Assembly (NCBI RefSeq): GCF_021545845.1
Contig: NZ_CP088923.1
Location: 744,001-808,000 of the forward strand
Direction: 5' to 3'
Length of the DNA: 64,000 bases
Source of the DNA: Rhodanobacter thiooxydans
GTDB lineage: Bacteria; Pseudomonadota; Gammaproteobacteria; Xanthomonadales; Rhodanobacteraceae
The position numbers and the translations under genes are program-made. Below the pieces are notes generated by a model, which ran no database searches, had not been told where the DNA came from, and saw nothing but the letters and a program-made list of their open reading frames with translations. Shown here piece by piece: positions 1 through 8,569 of the stretch (positions are counted from its first letter, which is position 1; the number at the start of each line of letters is the position of its first letter).

Positions 1-486
1 TACCTGCTGCTGGATCGTCGCCACCCGCTGTACTTCGCCGACCGCACGCCCGACCCGGCGCGGCGCCGGCGCATCGACGCGCTGCTGGCGCAGGCCGGCA
101 TCGATCAGGCGGCGGGCCTGGTCGACTACGCCAGCCTGTACGCCGGCGCCTCGCCGCTGGACGACGAGATCTTCACCTACTTGATCTCGGTGCCGGGGCT
201 GAGCTTCGACGTGCTCGAACGGGCCTGGCCGATCGTCGCCCACCTGCGCGGCGTGCGCGGCCCGGCGCTGTTCGAGCGGATGGTCGCCAACACGCGCACC
301 GGCATCGTGCATTTCCACGAGATTCCCGGCGAGGGCACGCTGGACCTGGCCGCCAGTTTCCGGGCGCTGAACGCGCACGGCTTCGACGGCTTCGGCTCGG
401 TCGAGCTCTATCACCACGTCGATGGCTGGCAGCAGGCGCTCGACCAAAGCTACCGCCACCTGGCCGCCATCGCGCAGCCGACATGA
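1..486 (+). CDS. TIM-barrel sugar isomerase/epimerase, C-terminal part (EboE-like?)
   Basis: Open from the window edge in frame 1 to TGA at 484-486, so only the last 161 residues are visible. The tail has the look of the AP-endonuclease-2/xylose-isomerase-like TIM-barrel family: a metal-site-like HFHEIPGEGTLD stretch followed by GFDGFGSVELYHH near the C-terminus, the usual last beta-strand of that fold. These enzymes isomerise or epimerise sugars or sugar phosphates using a divalent metal. It is the first visible gene of an operon with a LuxS-like enzyme and an EboD/EboC-like pair, so it could be the EboE-type member. That assignment is by context only; the N-terminal half is outside the window. 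Confidence 0.6.
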   Translation, partial: YLLLDRRHPLYFADRTPDPARRRRIDALLAQAGIDQAAGLVDYASLYAGASPLDDEIFTYLISVPGLSFDVLERAWPIVAHLRGVRGPALFERMVANTRTGIVHFHEIPGEGTLDLAASFRALNAHGFDGFGSVELYHHVDGWQQALDQSYRHLAAIAQPT

Positions 487-517
487 GCGCGTCCGGCCGT
501 TCCACCGAGCAACCATC

Positions 518-1000
518 ATGATCGACTTCGAGGCATTGGGCTGGCGCAGCGATACCGTCGGCGAACTGGACCACCGCCTGCTCAAGGCGCCCAGCGTCAA
601 GCTGCGCGGCGCCCGTGCGGGCGCCGCGGGCGACGTCGTCTACAGCATCGACCTGCGCCTGCGCCGGCCGAACGCCGACGCCTGCCTGTCCAGCACCGAG
701 CTGCATTCGATCGAGCACTTCCTGCTCGAAGGCTACGGCCGCCTGCTGCCACGGCATTTCATCGGCGTCGGCGTGATGGGTTGCCAGACCGGCTTCTACC
801 TCACCCTGCTCGGCGAAGGCCGCCGCGCGGTCGTCGAGGGCGCGCTTGAGGCCATCCTCGAAGGCGTGCTCGCGGCCGACGCGGTGCCGTATGCGCGCAT
901 CGACCAGTGCGGCCACTGGCGCCACCACGACCTGGCGCAGGCGCAGGCCGTGGCGCGCGAGGTACTGGCGCAACGCGCGGCGTGGCAGGACATCACATGA
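518..1000 (+). CDS. LuxS-like protein (S-ribosylhomocysteine lyase family)
   Basis: A 160-residue protein, the usual LuxS length (about 155-170). The LuxS signature residues are all present: HSIEH at 63-67 (the HxxEH zinc site and its Glu), MGCQTGFYL with the catalytic-type Cys at 89, and QCG with the third zinc ligand Cys at 131, followed by the HDLAQAQ helix. The N-terminal ELDHRLLKAPSVKL resembles the VDHxxMxAPAVR start of known LuxS. Authentic LuxS cleaves S-ribosylhomocysteine to homocysteine and the AI-2 precursor. The start ATG at 518 follows the upstream stop by 31 nt; the stop overlaps the next ATG (ATGA). Sitting in an ebo-like operon rather than with methionine-cycle genes, it may act on another sugar-derived substrate. 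The family call is strong; the substrate is unknown. Confidence 0.8.
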   Translation: MIDFEALGWRSDTVGELDHRLLKAPSVKLRGARAGAAGDVVYSIDLRLRRPNADACLSSTELHSIEHFLLEGYGRLLPRHFIGVGVMGCQTGFYLTLLGEGRRAVVEGALEAILEGVLAADAVPYARIDQCGHWRHHDLAQAQAVAREVLAQRAAWQDIT

Positions 1001-2148
1001 GCGCGGCGAAGGGCGCGCGCTGGCAGGTCAGCGCCACGCGTCGGATCGAATACGACCTGCTCAACGTGGCCGACGTGTTCGATCCGCGCAGCGATGCGCT
1101 GCTGTCGATGGGCCGCGTGCGGGACGGGCGCCGCTTCGTGGTGGTCGACGAATGCGTGCACGCGCATCACGGCGCACGCATCCGCGCCTATTTCGCCCAG
1201 CACCAGGTCGATGCGCGCATCATCACCCTGCCGGGCGGCGAGGGCGGCAAGACGCTGGACGCGTGGCTTTCGGTACTGCGCGAGCTGGACGGCTTCCCGA
1301 TCCATCGCCGCGACGAGCCGGTGATCGCCATCGGCGGCGGCGTGCTGACCGACGTAGTCGGCTACGCGGCGGCCAGCTACCGGCGCGGCGTGCCGCACAT
1401 CAAGGTGCCGACCACGCTGATGGGCTACGTCGACGCGGCGGTCGGGATCAAGACCGGGATCAACTTCAACGACCACAAGAACCGTCTGGGCAACTTCGAG
1501 CCGCCGCGCCGGGTACTGCTGGACCGCAGCCTGCTGCGCAGCCTGCCGCCGCGACACCTGCGCAACGGCGTGTGCGAGATCGTCAAGCTGGCGGTGATCC
1601 GTGACGCCACGCTGTTCGGTCTGCTGGAACGCCACGGTGCCGCATCGCTGGCGAGCGCCTTCCAGGATGCGCGCGGCGGGGAGATCCTCGACCGCGCCAT
1701 CGGCGGCATGCTGGAAGAGCTGGCGCCGAACCTGCACGAGGAAGAGCTGGCGCGCAAGGTCGACTTCGGCCATACCTTCAGCTACGGCCTGGAAACCCGC
1801 TACGGGGACGACCTGCTGCACGGCGAGGCGGTGCTGCTGGACATCCTGGTGTCGACCGCGATCGCGCTTCGGCGCGGCCTGCTCGACGCGGCCGCGGCCG
1901 GCCGCATCTTCGCCCTGGTCGAGCGCCTGCAGCTCGCCCCCGAGCTCGCCCTGCTCGACGCCGAACTGATGTGGCAGTCGCTGCTCGATCGCGTCGAGCA
2001 CCGCAACGGCCTGCAGCGCGTGCCGTTGCCTGCGGGGCTGGGCGAGTGCGTGTTCGTCAACGACATCGCGCGCGCGGAAATCGAAGCCTCCATCCATACC
2101 TTGAACCAGCGGACCACGAGCAGCCATGACCGAATCGCCGAATGTTGA
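997..2148 (+). CDS. eboD: Sugar-phosphate cyclase, EboD / 2-epi-5-epi-valiolone synthase type
   Basis: 383 residues of the 3-dehydroquinate synthase fold. The NAD-binding IGGGVLTDVVG is at 112-122, followed by KVPTTLMGYVDAAVGIKTG and the RNGVCEIVKLAVIRD segment. HKNRLGNF and LRNG in place of the aroB forms look more like sedoheptulose-7-phosphate cyclases (EEVS) or EboD than like housekeeping dehydroquinate synthase. Such enzymes cyclise a phosphorylated ketose to a cyclitol using NAD and a divalent metal. The ATG overlaps the LuxS-like stop by 4 nt, and its 3' end overlaps ubiG by 23 nt, so expression is likely coupled. The exact substrate cannot be read from sequence alone. Confidence 0.75.
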   Translation: MSAAKGARWQVSATRRIEYDLLNVADVFDPRSDALLSMGRVRDGRRFVVVDECVHAHHGARIRAYFAQHQVDARIITLPGGEGGKTLDAWLSVLRELDGFPIHRRDEPVIAIGGGVLTDVVGYAAASYRRGVPHIKVPTTLMGYVDAAVGIKTGINFNDHKNRLGNFEPPRRVLLDRSLLRSLPPRHLRNGVCEIVKLAVIRDATLFGLLERHGAASLASAFQDARGGEILDRAIGGMLEELAPNLHEEELARKVDFGHTFSYGLETRYGDDLLHGEAVLLDILVSTAIALRRGLLDAAAAGRIFALVERLQLAPELALLDAELMWQSLLDRVEHRNGLQRVPLPAGLGECVFVNDIARAEIEASIHTLNQRTTSSHDRIAEC

Positions 2149-2836
2149 CGCCGGGGAAATCGCCCACTTCAACCGCATCGCCCAGCTGTGGTGGGACCCG
2201 CACGGCAAGATGGGGCAACTGCACGCGATCAACGACCTGCGCCTGCGCTTCATCACCGACCGCATCGGCGCACCGGCGCCGCGTATCGTCGACGTGGGCT
2301 GCGGCGGCGGCATCCTGGCCGAGGCGCTGGCCAAAACCGGCGCACGGGTGACCGGCATCGACCTGTCGCGGCTGTCGCTGGACATCGCCCGCCAGCATGC
2401 CGAACGCGGCGGGCTGGCCATCGACTACCGCGAGCTCAATGCGGAGATCCTCGCGCGCGATGAGCCCGGCAGCTTCGACGCCGTCACCTGCATGGAGATG
2501 CTCGAGCACGTGCCGCATCCGGAGCAGGTCATCGCCGCCTGCGCGGCCCTGCTCAAGCCGGGCGGCGTGGCGTTCTTCTCCACCATCAACCGCACGTTCA
2601 AGGCGTTCGCCTTCGCCATCGTGGCCGGCGAGTACATTCTCGGCCTGCTGCCGCGCGGCACGCACCACTACAGCAAGCTGATCCGGCCGGTGGAGATGCG
2701 CGCGTGGGCCGGTGCGGCGGGGCTCGAATTCAGGGCGGTGGACAGCCTCATGTACAACCCGCTGACGCGCCGCTTCCGGGTCGCGCCGAACCGCGAAGAC
2801 ATCAACTACATGGCCTGCTTCGTCAGGAAGGGCTGA
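2126..2836 (+). CDS. ubiG: UbiG-type SAM-dependent O-methyltransferase
   Basis: 236 residues closely resembling UbiG, the enzyme that makes both O-methylations of ubiquinone. It has the N-terminal FNRIAQLWWDPHGKM block, the SAM-binding motif VDVGCGGGILAEAL at 55-68, CMEMLEHVPHPE, and the UbiG-typical AEYILGLLPRGTHHY-like and MYNPLT segments. The ATG lies inside the end of the cyclase gene. It could be the cell's true ubiG captured in this operon, or a paralog that methylates the cluster's own product; the prenyltransferase next door fits either view. Finding a second ubiG elsewhere in the genome would favour the second. Confidence 0.85.
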   Translation: MTESPNVDAGEIAHFNRIAQLWWDPHGKMGQLHAINDLRLRFITDRIGAPAPRIVDVGCGGGILAEALAKTGARVTGIDLSRLSLDIARQHAERGGLAIDYRELNAEILARDEPGSFDAVTCMEMLEHVPHPEQVIAACAALLKPGGVAFFSTINRTFKAFAFAIVAGEYILGLLPRGTHHYSKLIRPVEMRAWAGAAGLEFRAVDSLMYNPLTRRFRVAPNREDINYMACFVRKG

Positions 2837-2841
2837 AACCC

Positions 2842-3735
2842 ATGCGGCGCTTTCTCGCCTTGTCGCGCTCCTTCCACGGCGTGCTCGACATCGCCATGCC
2901 CGGCTTCGTCGCGCTGCTGTGGCTGGGGCACTTCCCCTCGTGGCGGGTGCTGGCGCTGTCCCTGGCGACCGCGCTGGCCGGCTATACGGCCATCTACGCA
3001 CTGAACGACCTGATCGGGGTGAAGGACGACAAGGAAAAGGTCGCCGGCGGGATCACCCCGGGCTACGCGGTCGAGGCTTCCGCCATGCGCTACCCGCTGG
3101 CGCAGAACCTGATCAGCATGAAGGGCGCGCTGGCGTGGTTCGGCTGCTGGTTCGCGCTGGCCGTGCTCGGCACCTGGCTGCTGAACCCGCGGATCCTCGT
3201 CATCGTGTTCGCCGCCGCGGCGCTGGAAGTGGTCTACGTCAAGCTGCTCAAGGTCACCTGGTGGCGCACCGTGGTCAGCGGCCTGGTCAAGTCGGCCGGG
3301 CCGATCGCCGCGGTGTTCGCGGTCATTCCCGAGCCGTCGTGGTCTGGGCTGCTGGGTTTGCTGGCGTGGCTGATGCTGTGGGAGATCGGCGGGCAGAACA
3401 TTCCGGCCGACTGGAACGACATCGAAGAGGACCGCCGCATCGGCGCGCGCACCATTCCGCTGGTGTTCGACCTGCGCACGGCGGGCGTGCTGGTGGTGGT
3501 CTGCCTGGGCCTGGCCGTGCTCGCCAGTGCGCTGCTGCCGCGTCTGTCGCCGCTCGATGGCGGCTGGCCGTTCCAGTTGGCCATCGTCGCCGCCGGCGCC
3601 GGCCTGCTGCTGCTGCCGGCGATCCGCCTCGCGCGCACGCTGGACGGCCGCCAGGCGGCGCGCCTGTTCGACCGCGCCAGCCTGTATCCGCTGGCGCTGC
3701 TGGCGATCGTCACGGTGTTCGTGTTGATCCGCTGA
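2842..3735 (+). CDS. eboC: UbiA-family prenyltransferase, EboC-like
   Basis: A 297-residue polytopic membrane protein starting 6 nt after the ubiG stop. It has the two Asp-rich sites of the UbiA superfamily: NDLIGVKDDKE at 55-65 (first, degenerate) and DWNDIEEDRRIGARTIPL from 190 (second), separated by several hydrophobic helices. UbiA-type enzymes join a polyprenyl diphosphate to an aromatic or other acceptor at the inner membrane. Next to an EboD-like cyclase this is best read as the EboC-type member. In cyanobacteria ebo genes have been tied to export of the scytonemin precursor and in Pseudomonas (edb) to nematode repellence; the reaction here is unknown. Confidence 0.75.
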   Translation: MRRFLALSRSFHGVLDIAMPGFVALLWLGHFPSWRVLALSLATALAGYTAIYALNDLIGVKDDKEKVAGGITPGYAVEASAMRYPLAQNLISMKGALAWFGCWFALAVLGTWLLNPRILVIVFAAAALEVVYVKLLKVTWWRTVVSGLVKSAGPIAAVFAVIPEPSWSGLLGLLAWLMLWEIGGQNIPADWNDIEEDRRIGARTIPLVFDLRTAGVLVVVCLGLAVLASALLPRLSPLDGGWPFQLAIVAAGAGLLLLPAIRLARTLDGRQAARLFDRASLYPLALLAIVTVFVLIR

Positions 3736-3844
3736 GGCGGCACGGCGGCTTCGGCAGCGAACTGCCGACGCGCTTTACTTCTCAAGACAACTGCATGGCG
3801 CAACTGTCGTAGGTTTTTTGTCCGGCCGCAGTGACCCGGGTGGT

Positions 3845-4124
3845 TCAAGAGCAAGAGCTTTCGTCCTCCTGCGGAGGCCGAGGTACTTCTCTTTTGCTTG
3901 TCCAAAAGAGAAGTACCCAAGAGAAAACGACACCCCGCTTCCGCGCCTTGCGGACATCCTGTCCGCAAGGTCCGCGTTCGGGCTCCGGGGTTTGTCGACA
4001 GGGCATCCTGCCCTGACGCCAAACTGGTCGGCATCCATGCCGACCACCCTGCGGGCTGATCCTCCACCCGCCCGCCGCTGCAGAGGGGCCCCGGTAGAGC
4101 AGCGCGCCATCCTGGCGCGCACTC
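3845..4124 (+). repeat. Composite multi-hairpin repeat, copy 1
   Basis: A run of short perfect palindromes, several with ATCC or ATCCA in the loop: CCTCCTGCGGAGG; a TTTTGCTTGTCCAAAAG box with flanking arms; GCGGACATCCTGTCCGC; AGGGCATCCTGCCCT; GTCGGCATCCATGCCGAC; GCGCGCCATCCTGGCGCGC. The same order occurs in reverse complement at 7019-8628. Two further hairpins follow at about 4126-4150 and 4171-4192 that are not in copy 2. There is no convincing ORF between the eboC stop (3735) and the ATG at 4314. It may be a REP/BIME-like cassette; a transcribed structured RNA cannot be excluded. Confidence 0.75.
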
Positions 4125-4313
4125 GGTGCGCGACCGCTGCGCGGTCGCGAAAGCCGTAAAACCAGAAGCGAAAGAGTCCCGCCGCAAGCGGGACTTTTCA
4201 ATGCGGCAAATGTCTCGGTTCGGCCAAAAGCGGACAACCGAGCGGTAAGGCTCGTCGGCGGCATAATCGCCCCGACTACAAGACCGCCTTCAGCGCGTCG
4301 TCAAGAGACCTTC

Positions 4314-6431
4314 ATGGATACAGCTGCGCCCAAGCCCAATCTCAACGAGTTGCGACAACTGATCGAAGACTTTGACCGGTTGCACGGCGGCAAGGACACC
4401 CCGGAGCAACTTCGCGCCATCGACATCACGCCCGAAGGCATGGGCACGTCCCAGTGCAGTCAGAAGATCCAGCAGCACTTAGAGGCCTTGTCGGCGCCGG
4501 ATTCCCGCGGAGTAAGAACCCACCTCGTCTCTCTTCGCACGCAGCTAATCCACGCCAGCCTGATCTTTGACACGCCACTCGATTGGCTATTCGACGTCAT
4601 CGACGGGTACATGTACTGCATGCCGGCCGCGACCGGACGCAAGACGGGTGCCGCGATCGACTGGCAGGCGCTGGCCGCGGCAATCTGCGTCAAAGCGCGC
4701 TTCGCGCACCCACGCGATGATCTGGAGCGACACTACCCACGCGAGTTCGGCGTCGGCAAGGCGGCCCGCCGACTGCGGGAGCGCGGATACGCTATAGAGC
4801 AGCACGGGGACCGGTTGGGTGTGTCGAACGCCGATGACGATCGGCTGGTCGCACGTATCGAAGAGCTGGTCCGTGCTTTGGGCGGGCTGAGCGTAGCCCG
4901 CAAGATATTCCAGACCGTGCAATCGACATACGACGCCCCGCTCGCGCGCTACTTGATCACGCGCAAGATTCACGTGGGTCGCCCGATGTCGCTGGACGTT
5001 CCGTGGGGCTACCTGCTGGCGTTGGCGGGCAAGCACCTGTATGAAAAGGCCCGCTCGACCGACCCGCAGGTTGCCTGGGACGAACTGGTCGCCCTGGCGA
5101 CAGACTATGCGGCCCTGCACGATGTGCAGGACTACTCGCCGCCGATCTTCGAATCCCTGACGACGGACGAGTTGCCTGACTCGCTCGCACGTCGGGCGCT
5201 GTATGACACGATTTATACCTTTCCCCAGCTCCGTCCCACGGACGTGGTCCGCATCCTACGGCCGTTGCTATACAAGATTCCGTCCGACAGACCCTACGGC
5301 GCCGGCTGGACCTTAAGCGACGTCTACGCGGTGATTGAGCGCATCTACCAGTGCATCGGCGACCGGTGCGGCCCGGTTACCTTAGACGTCGGTGACGTCA
5401 GCCGGTCGGTGCCAGGCGTAACCAGGGCGGTTGCCAAGGACATCATCCTCAGCGTCCTGTCCCATCCGCCGGGGGGTCCTAGCCGCCTGTTCTCCCGGCC
5501 CACGGGTCGAACGGCCAAGCAGTCCGACGGCGGACCGGATACGGGAAACAACCTGTACTTCAAACCGTTGCTGCCATTGAACGGCGGCAAGTTCGTCGTT
5601 CTTGATAAGTCCGTGGCTGGTGTCGCCTTCGTCGAGGCCGTCATTTCCGCGTTGCGCGATATCGAGAAGGGACAGTTCCAAAGCGAGATCGTCGGCAGGG
5701 GGTTGGAAAATCTTGTGCGGCATGAGTTGGCTGCCCACGGCATCACCACCTACACCGGGCAGTACGTCACCCAAGCGGGCATCGACGGCGAATGCGACCA
5801 GGTGATCGACGAAGCCGGGCATCTAGTGTTTCTTGAGTCCAAGGCCAAGCCCCTGACGCGAAACGCCAACGCCGGCAGTGACGTGGACGTCATTGTCTCG
5901 CTCGCGGCCAGTGCCATCGCTGCGCAAGAGCAAGCCATGGGCCATGAGGTGCAATTGCGGCGGGACAAGAAACTCCACCTGGCCGAATCCAACCACGACT
6001 TGACGTGGCAGGAACAGGACGTCGACCGTATCGCCGTAGCCTTGTTCGACTTTGGCGTTTTCCAGGACCGTACGGCACTAAGCAAGCTGCTTCAGCAGAT
6101 CCTTCCAGCGCGGTACAACGCGATCGACAGCGAGGCGCAGAAGCTGCACAAGAAGACGCTTAAGGATTTGAACTACAAGACGCTGCCAGCGTTGATCGAT
6201 CATTTGGGCTCGTGGAACGACTTGGGCCTCGAGAAGCGGAACCCGTTCTTCGCCTGCTGGTTCTTGAGTGCGCCGCAGCTGCTCGTCCTGCTTGATGGCG
6301 TGAGCGAGCCGACGGAATTCTTGTCTCGGCTTAGTTTTCTAAGAAGGGCGAGCTACCAGACCTACAACTTCTACGCTGAGGTCAAGCACGGCCTGACGCT
6401 GCGGGCGCAGATGGCCCAAACGTCGCACTAG
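4314..6431 (+). CDS. Orphan large protein with PD-(D/E)XK-like nuclease signature
   Basis: 705 residues, not recognised as a named family. The N-terminal two thirds look mostly helical and soluble with no signal peptide or membrane segment. The C-terminal third has a pattern typical of restriction-endonuclease-like folds: GRGLENLVRHEL, then an ECDQVID (acidic Asp near residue 494), then LVFLESKAK (ExK near 508-510), and a helix with SAIAAQEQ. Codon use is visibly less GC-rich than in its neighbours. It stands alone between two inverted copies of a hairpin repeat and next to an IS4 element, which suggests horizontal acquisition. A defence or DNA-processing role is an inference only. The start ATG lacks a strong Shine-Dalgarno. 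Confidence 0.7.
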   Translation: MDTAAPKPNLNELRQLIEDFDRLHGGKDTPEQLRAIDITPEGMGTSQCSQKIQQHLEALSAPDSRGVRTHLVSLRTQLIHASLIFDTPLDWLFDVIDGYMYCMPAATGRKTGAAIDWQALAAAICVKARFAHPRDDLERHYPREFGVGKAARRLRERGYAIEQHGDRLGVSNADDDRLVARIEELVRALGGLSVARKIFQTVQSTYDAPLARYLITRKIHVGRPMSLDVPWGYLLALAGKHLYEKARSTDPQVAWDELVALATDYAALHDVQDYSPPIFESLTTDELPDSLARRALYDTIYTFPQLRPTDVVRILRPLLYKIPSDRPYGAGWTLSDVYAVIERIYQCIGDRCGPVTLDVGDVSRSVPGVTRAVAKDIILSVLSHPPGGPSRLFSRPTGRTAKQSDGGPDTGNNLYFKPLLPLNGGKFVVLDKSVAGVAFVEAVISALRDIEKGQFQSEIVGRGLENLVRHELAAHGITTYTGQYVTQAGIDGECDQVIDEAGHLVFLESKAKPLTRNANAGSDVDVIVSLAASAIAAQEQAMGHEVQLRRDKKLHLAESNHDLTWQEQDVDRIAVALFDFGVFQDRTALSKLLQQILPARYNAIDSEAQKLHKKTLKDLNYKTLPALIDHLGSWNDLGLEKRNPFFACWFLSAPQLLVLLDGVSEPTEFLSRLSFLRRASYQTYNFYAEVKHGLTLRAQMAQTSH

Positions 6432-7018
6432 CGCGCTCAATGGGGTAGGAAATCCTGAGGCCCGGTTGCGTCACCGCGGTGCAGGCAACGTGGTTGGCCA
6501 GTGGGATCGTGGTGCTGCAGGGGGAGACAGGTGCTCCGATTCACCGCCGCTTCCCTCCACCCCACGTGGCACTCTTGCACGCGGTGGCCGCTTCCGTGGC
6601 ATTCCGAGGGACCTCGGCTTGGTTTGTGGGGGCGTCGCTAGTCGCACTTCTCGAAACCTGAGGCGCGCGGAAGCAGGCCTCCACGGCTTGAGTCGCACTA
6701 GCGTGGCTGGTTGGCAAGAGGCCACGAATCGTGCCAATTCCGGGCGACGCAGATCGCACGCAAGCTCGAAAGCACCGGCGCCCCCTTTCCGACTTAGGAG
6801 TAACTTACGCCGCCGATCAGAGCCGCAGCAGTCCGCTTTGGGTCGAGAGCAGACCCTTTGGGCCGATCAAGTCAGTACTGTGGCGGATCTCCTGCAAGCC
6901 GGTCCTGAGGTCGACTCAAGGTGCGCAGCGCGAGACGTTTTTCGCACGCGTGACGTGAAGGGCGGCAACTGCCAACTGCATCAAAGGCGCAGGTGGCGAG
7001 GTTTTGGATCTTCTGAAG
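6432..7018. other. Intergenic stretch without a supportable gene
   Basis: Between the orphan nuclease-like gene and the second hairpin repeat. I see no ORF with coding-like sequence; a 60-codon frame at 6479-6661 starts with GTG and has no recognisable start context or homology. A GTCCGCTTTGGGTCGAGAGC hairpin-like piece near 6832 resembles scattered intergenic debris. Probably decayed sequence left by the insertion history of this segment. Confidence 0.4.
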
Positions 7019-7247
7019 AGTGCGGGCCACGATGGCCCGCTGCTCTACCCGGGGCCCCTCTGCAGCGGCGGGCGGGTGGAGGATCAGCCCGCAGGGTGGT
7101 CGGCATGGATGCCGACCAGTTTGGCGTCAGGGCAGGATGCCCTGTCGACAAACCCCGGAGCCCGAACGCGGACCTTGCGGACAGGATGTCCGCAAGGCGC
7201 GGAAGCGGGGGGGCGTTTTCTCTTGGGTACTTCTCTTTTGGACAAGC
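7019..7247 (-). repeat. Composite multi-hairpin repeat, copy 2, left part
   Basis: Reverse complement of 3845-4124, with the same palindromes in reverse order (GTCGGCATGGATGCCGAC, AGGGCAGGATGCCCT, GCGGACAGGATGTCCGC). It is interrupted at 7247 by the IS4-family element; the rest is at 8578-8628. GGACAAGC at 7240-7247 is the left copy of the target-site duplication. Confidence 0.8.
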
Positions 7248-8569
7248 CAGTACTGTCCGGTTAATCCGGAAATAGAATCAGTTGGTTAGCGTCGTCGTCG
7301 GCAGAAAGCTGTGGTTCCTGCCGCCGCAAGGCGCATTCCAGCGGGGTTTGCTCGAACAACGTCACACTCAGAATCTGTAGAAGTTCATAGAGTGAAGTCG
7401 TCAGCTGGAGACGCTTGCGCACGATGGCGATCAGCACGTAGACGGCGACGGCGATCCAGACCTGCGTCTTCACTGCGTTGGGCGAGGTGCCGAAGAACGC
7501 CTTGATGCGCAGGTGCTGCTTGATCCATTTGAAGAAAATTTCGATCTGCCAACGGTGGCGATACAGGGCACTGATGGTCGCCGCAGGAAGCACAAAGTGA
7601 TTGGTCAGCAAGACGATGGACTGACCGCTGTCGGTGTCACGCACGCGTACACGGCGTAGCGGGCCAGGGTATTTCTTGCGGACGACGTCCCGTGTCAACA
7701 CGACGGTCTGATCGCAACCGATGAGCGTGCGATCAGACACCGGATGGGAGTAGCGTCGCCGCACTCGGAGGTTCTTCTTGGTGCGCATCAGGAAGAAGGA
7801 ACCTTCGCAGTGGAATCGATAGAGCCGCTCGAAATCGAGATAGGCGCGGTCCATCAGATAGATCGCGCCAGGTTCAGGCACGAGCTCGTCGAGCATGTGG
7901 ACATCGTGCTGGCGGGACTCGGAAAAGCTGATGACCGTAGGGATTGCGCCGCGAATGTCGAGCAGCGTATGTACCTTCAATCCACCGCGGCCGGGATGCA
8001 TCGCCCGCGCCCACGGGAACACCGACAGGCACAACTCGATCGTGGTGGAGTCGAGCGCATAGGCAGTGTGTGCCAATTCGACGTCGAGCGGTTCGTTGAC
8101 GTAGAGACGGCGCGCCGTGGCGATCAGGGTTTGCGCGAACTCGGCATAGATGCGCCAGTCACGTTGTTCATTGGCATCGGCCAGTGTGCTGCGTGCTACA
8201 TGCCCACGAATGCCCAAGTGATAGAGCTTGGCCTGATGAGCGCGCAAACAGATCTCGATATCGCGCAGGCTTTCGCGTCCGGTGAGTTGAGCAAAGGCCA
8301 TACACAGGAACTGATCGAGGCACGCGAATCGCTTCACATAACGATTGCCATCGAACTTGGCAACGAGGCGACGAAACGTATGCATCGGCAGATGCTGCAT
8401 GAGCTGCGTAAACACAAAGCGCCCTTCATGCATGACGACGTCCTCCGAGGTGACGTCGTCCAGCCTGAGGCAAACCGGGTTGAAATCGCTAACACCCGGA
8501 AAGCGTCGGTTACTGCCCTCAGATCAACCGTTTACCAAGCTCCGCGTGCGCTTTCCCCGGACAGTACTG
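7248..8569 (-). mobile_element. Intact IS4-family insertion sequence (1322 bp)
   Basis: The ends are perfect 13-bp inverted repeats, CAGTACTGTCCGG at 7248-7260 and its complement at 8557-8569. The element is flanked by an 8-bp direct repeat GGACAAGC (7240-7247 and 8570-8577). The uninterrupted target is seen in copy 1 of the hairpin repeat (its complement GCTTGTCC near 3897-3904), which proves the insertion boundaries. One transposase gene fills the element. The size, the 8-bp duplication and the YREK signature point to the IS4 family, possibly the ISPepr1 or IS4Sa subgroup. With intact ends and ORF it may still be active. Confidence 0.95.
7261..8433 (-). CDS. IS4-family DDE transposase
   Basis: 390 residues, full length. 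The protein has an N-terminal DUF4372-like segment (FTQLMQHLPMHTFRRLV), the DDE catalytic core with ALDSTTIELCLS and IYLMDRAYLDFERLY around the first two Asp residues, and the IS4 hallmark YRHRWQIEIFFKWIK, which fits Y-x2-R-x3-E-x6-K exactly. It cuts and pastes the element carrying it. The stop codon lies just inside the left inverted repeat. No frameshift or internal stop is visible. Confidence 0.95.
   Translation of the reverse strand: MHEGRFVFTQLMQHLPMHTFRRLVAKFDGNRYVKRFACLDQFLCMAFAQLTGRESLRDIEICLRAHQAKLYHLGIRGHVARSTLADANEQRDWRIYAEFAQTLIATARRLYVNEPLDVELAHTAYALDSTTIELCLSVFPWARAMHPGRGGLKVHTLLDIRGAIPTVISFSESRQHDVHMLDELVPEPGAIYLMDRAYLDFERLYRFHCEGSFFLMRTKKNLRVRRRYSHPVSDRTLIGCDQTVVLTRDVVRKKYPGPLRRVRVRDTDSGQSIVLLTNHFVLPAATISALYRHRWQIEIFFKWIKQHLRIKAFFGTSPNAVKTQVWIAVAVYVLIAIVRKRLQLTTSLYELLQILSVTLFEQTPLECALRRQEPQLSADDDANQLILFPD

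Noticed and set aside
483..521. ATG at 483 overlapping the stop of the first gene
   Set aside because: It opens only a 12-codon frame ending at 521; the LuxS-like gene starts at 518 in another frame.
6479..6661. Possible 60-codon membrane-like peptide
   Set aside because: GTG start without ribosome-binding site and no coding-like neighbours; it lies in what looks like decayed insert DNA.
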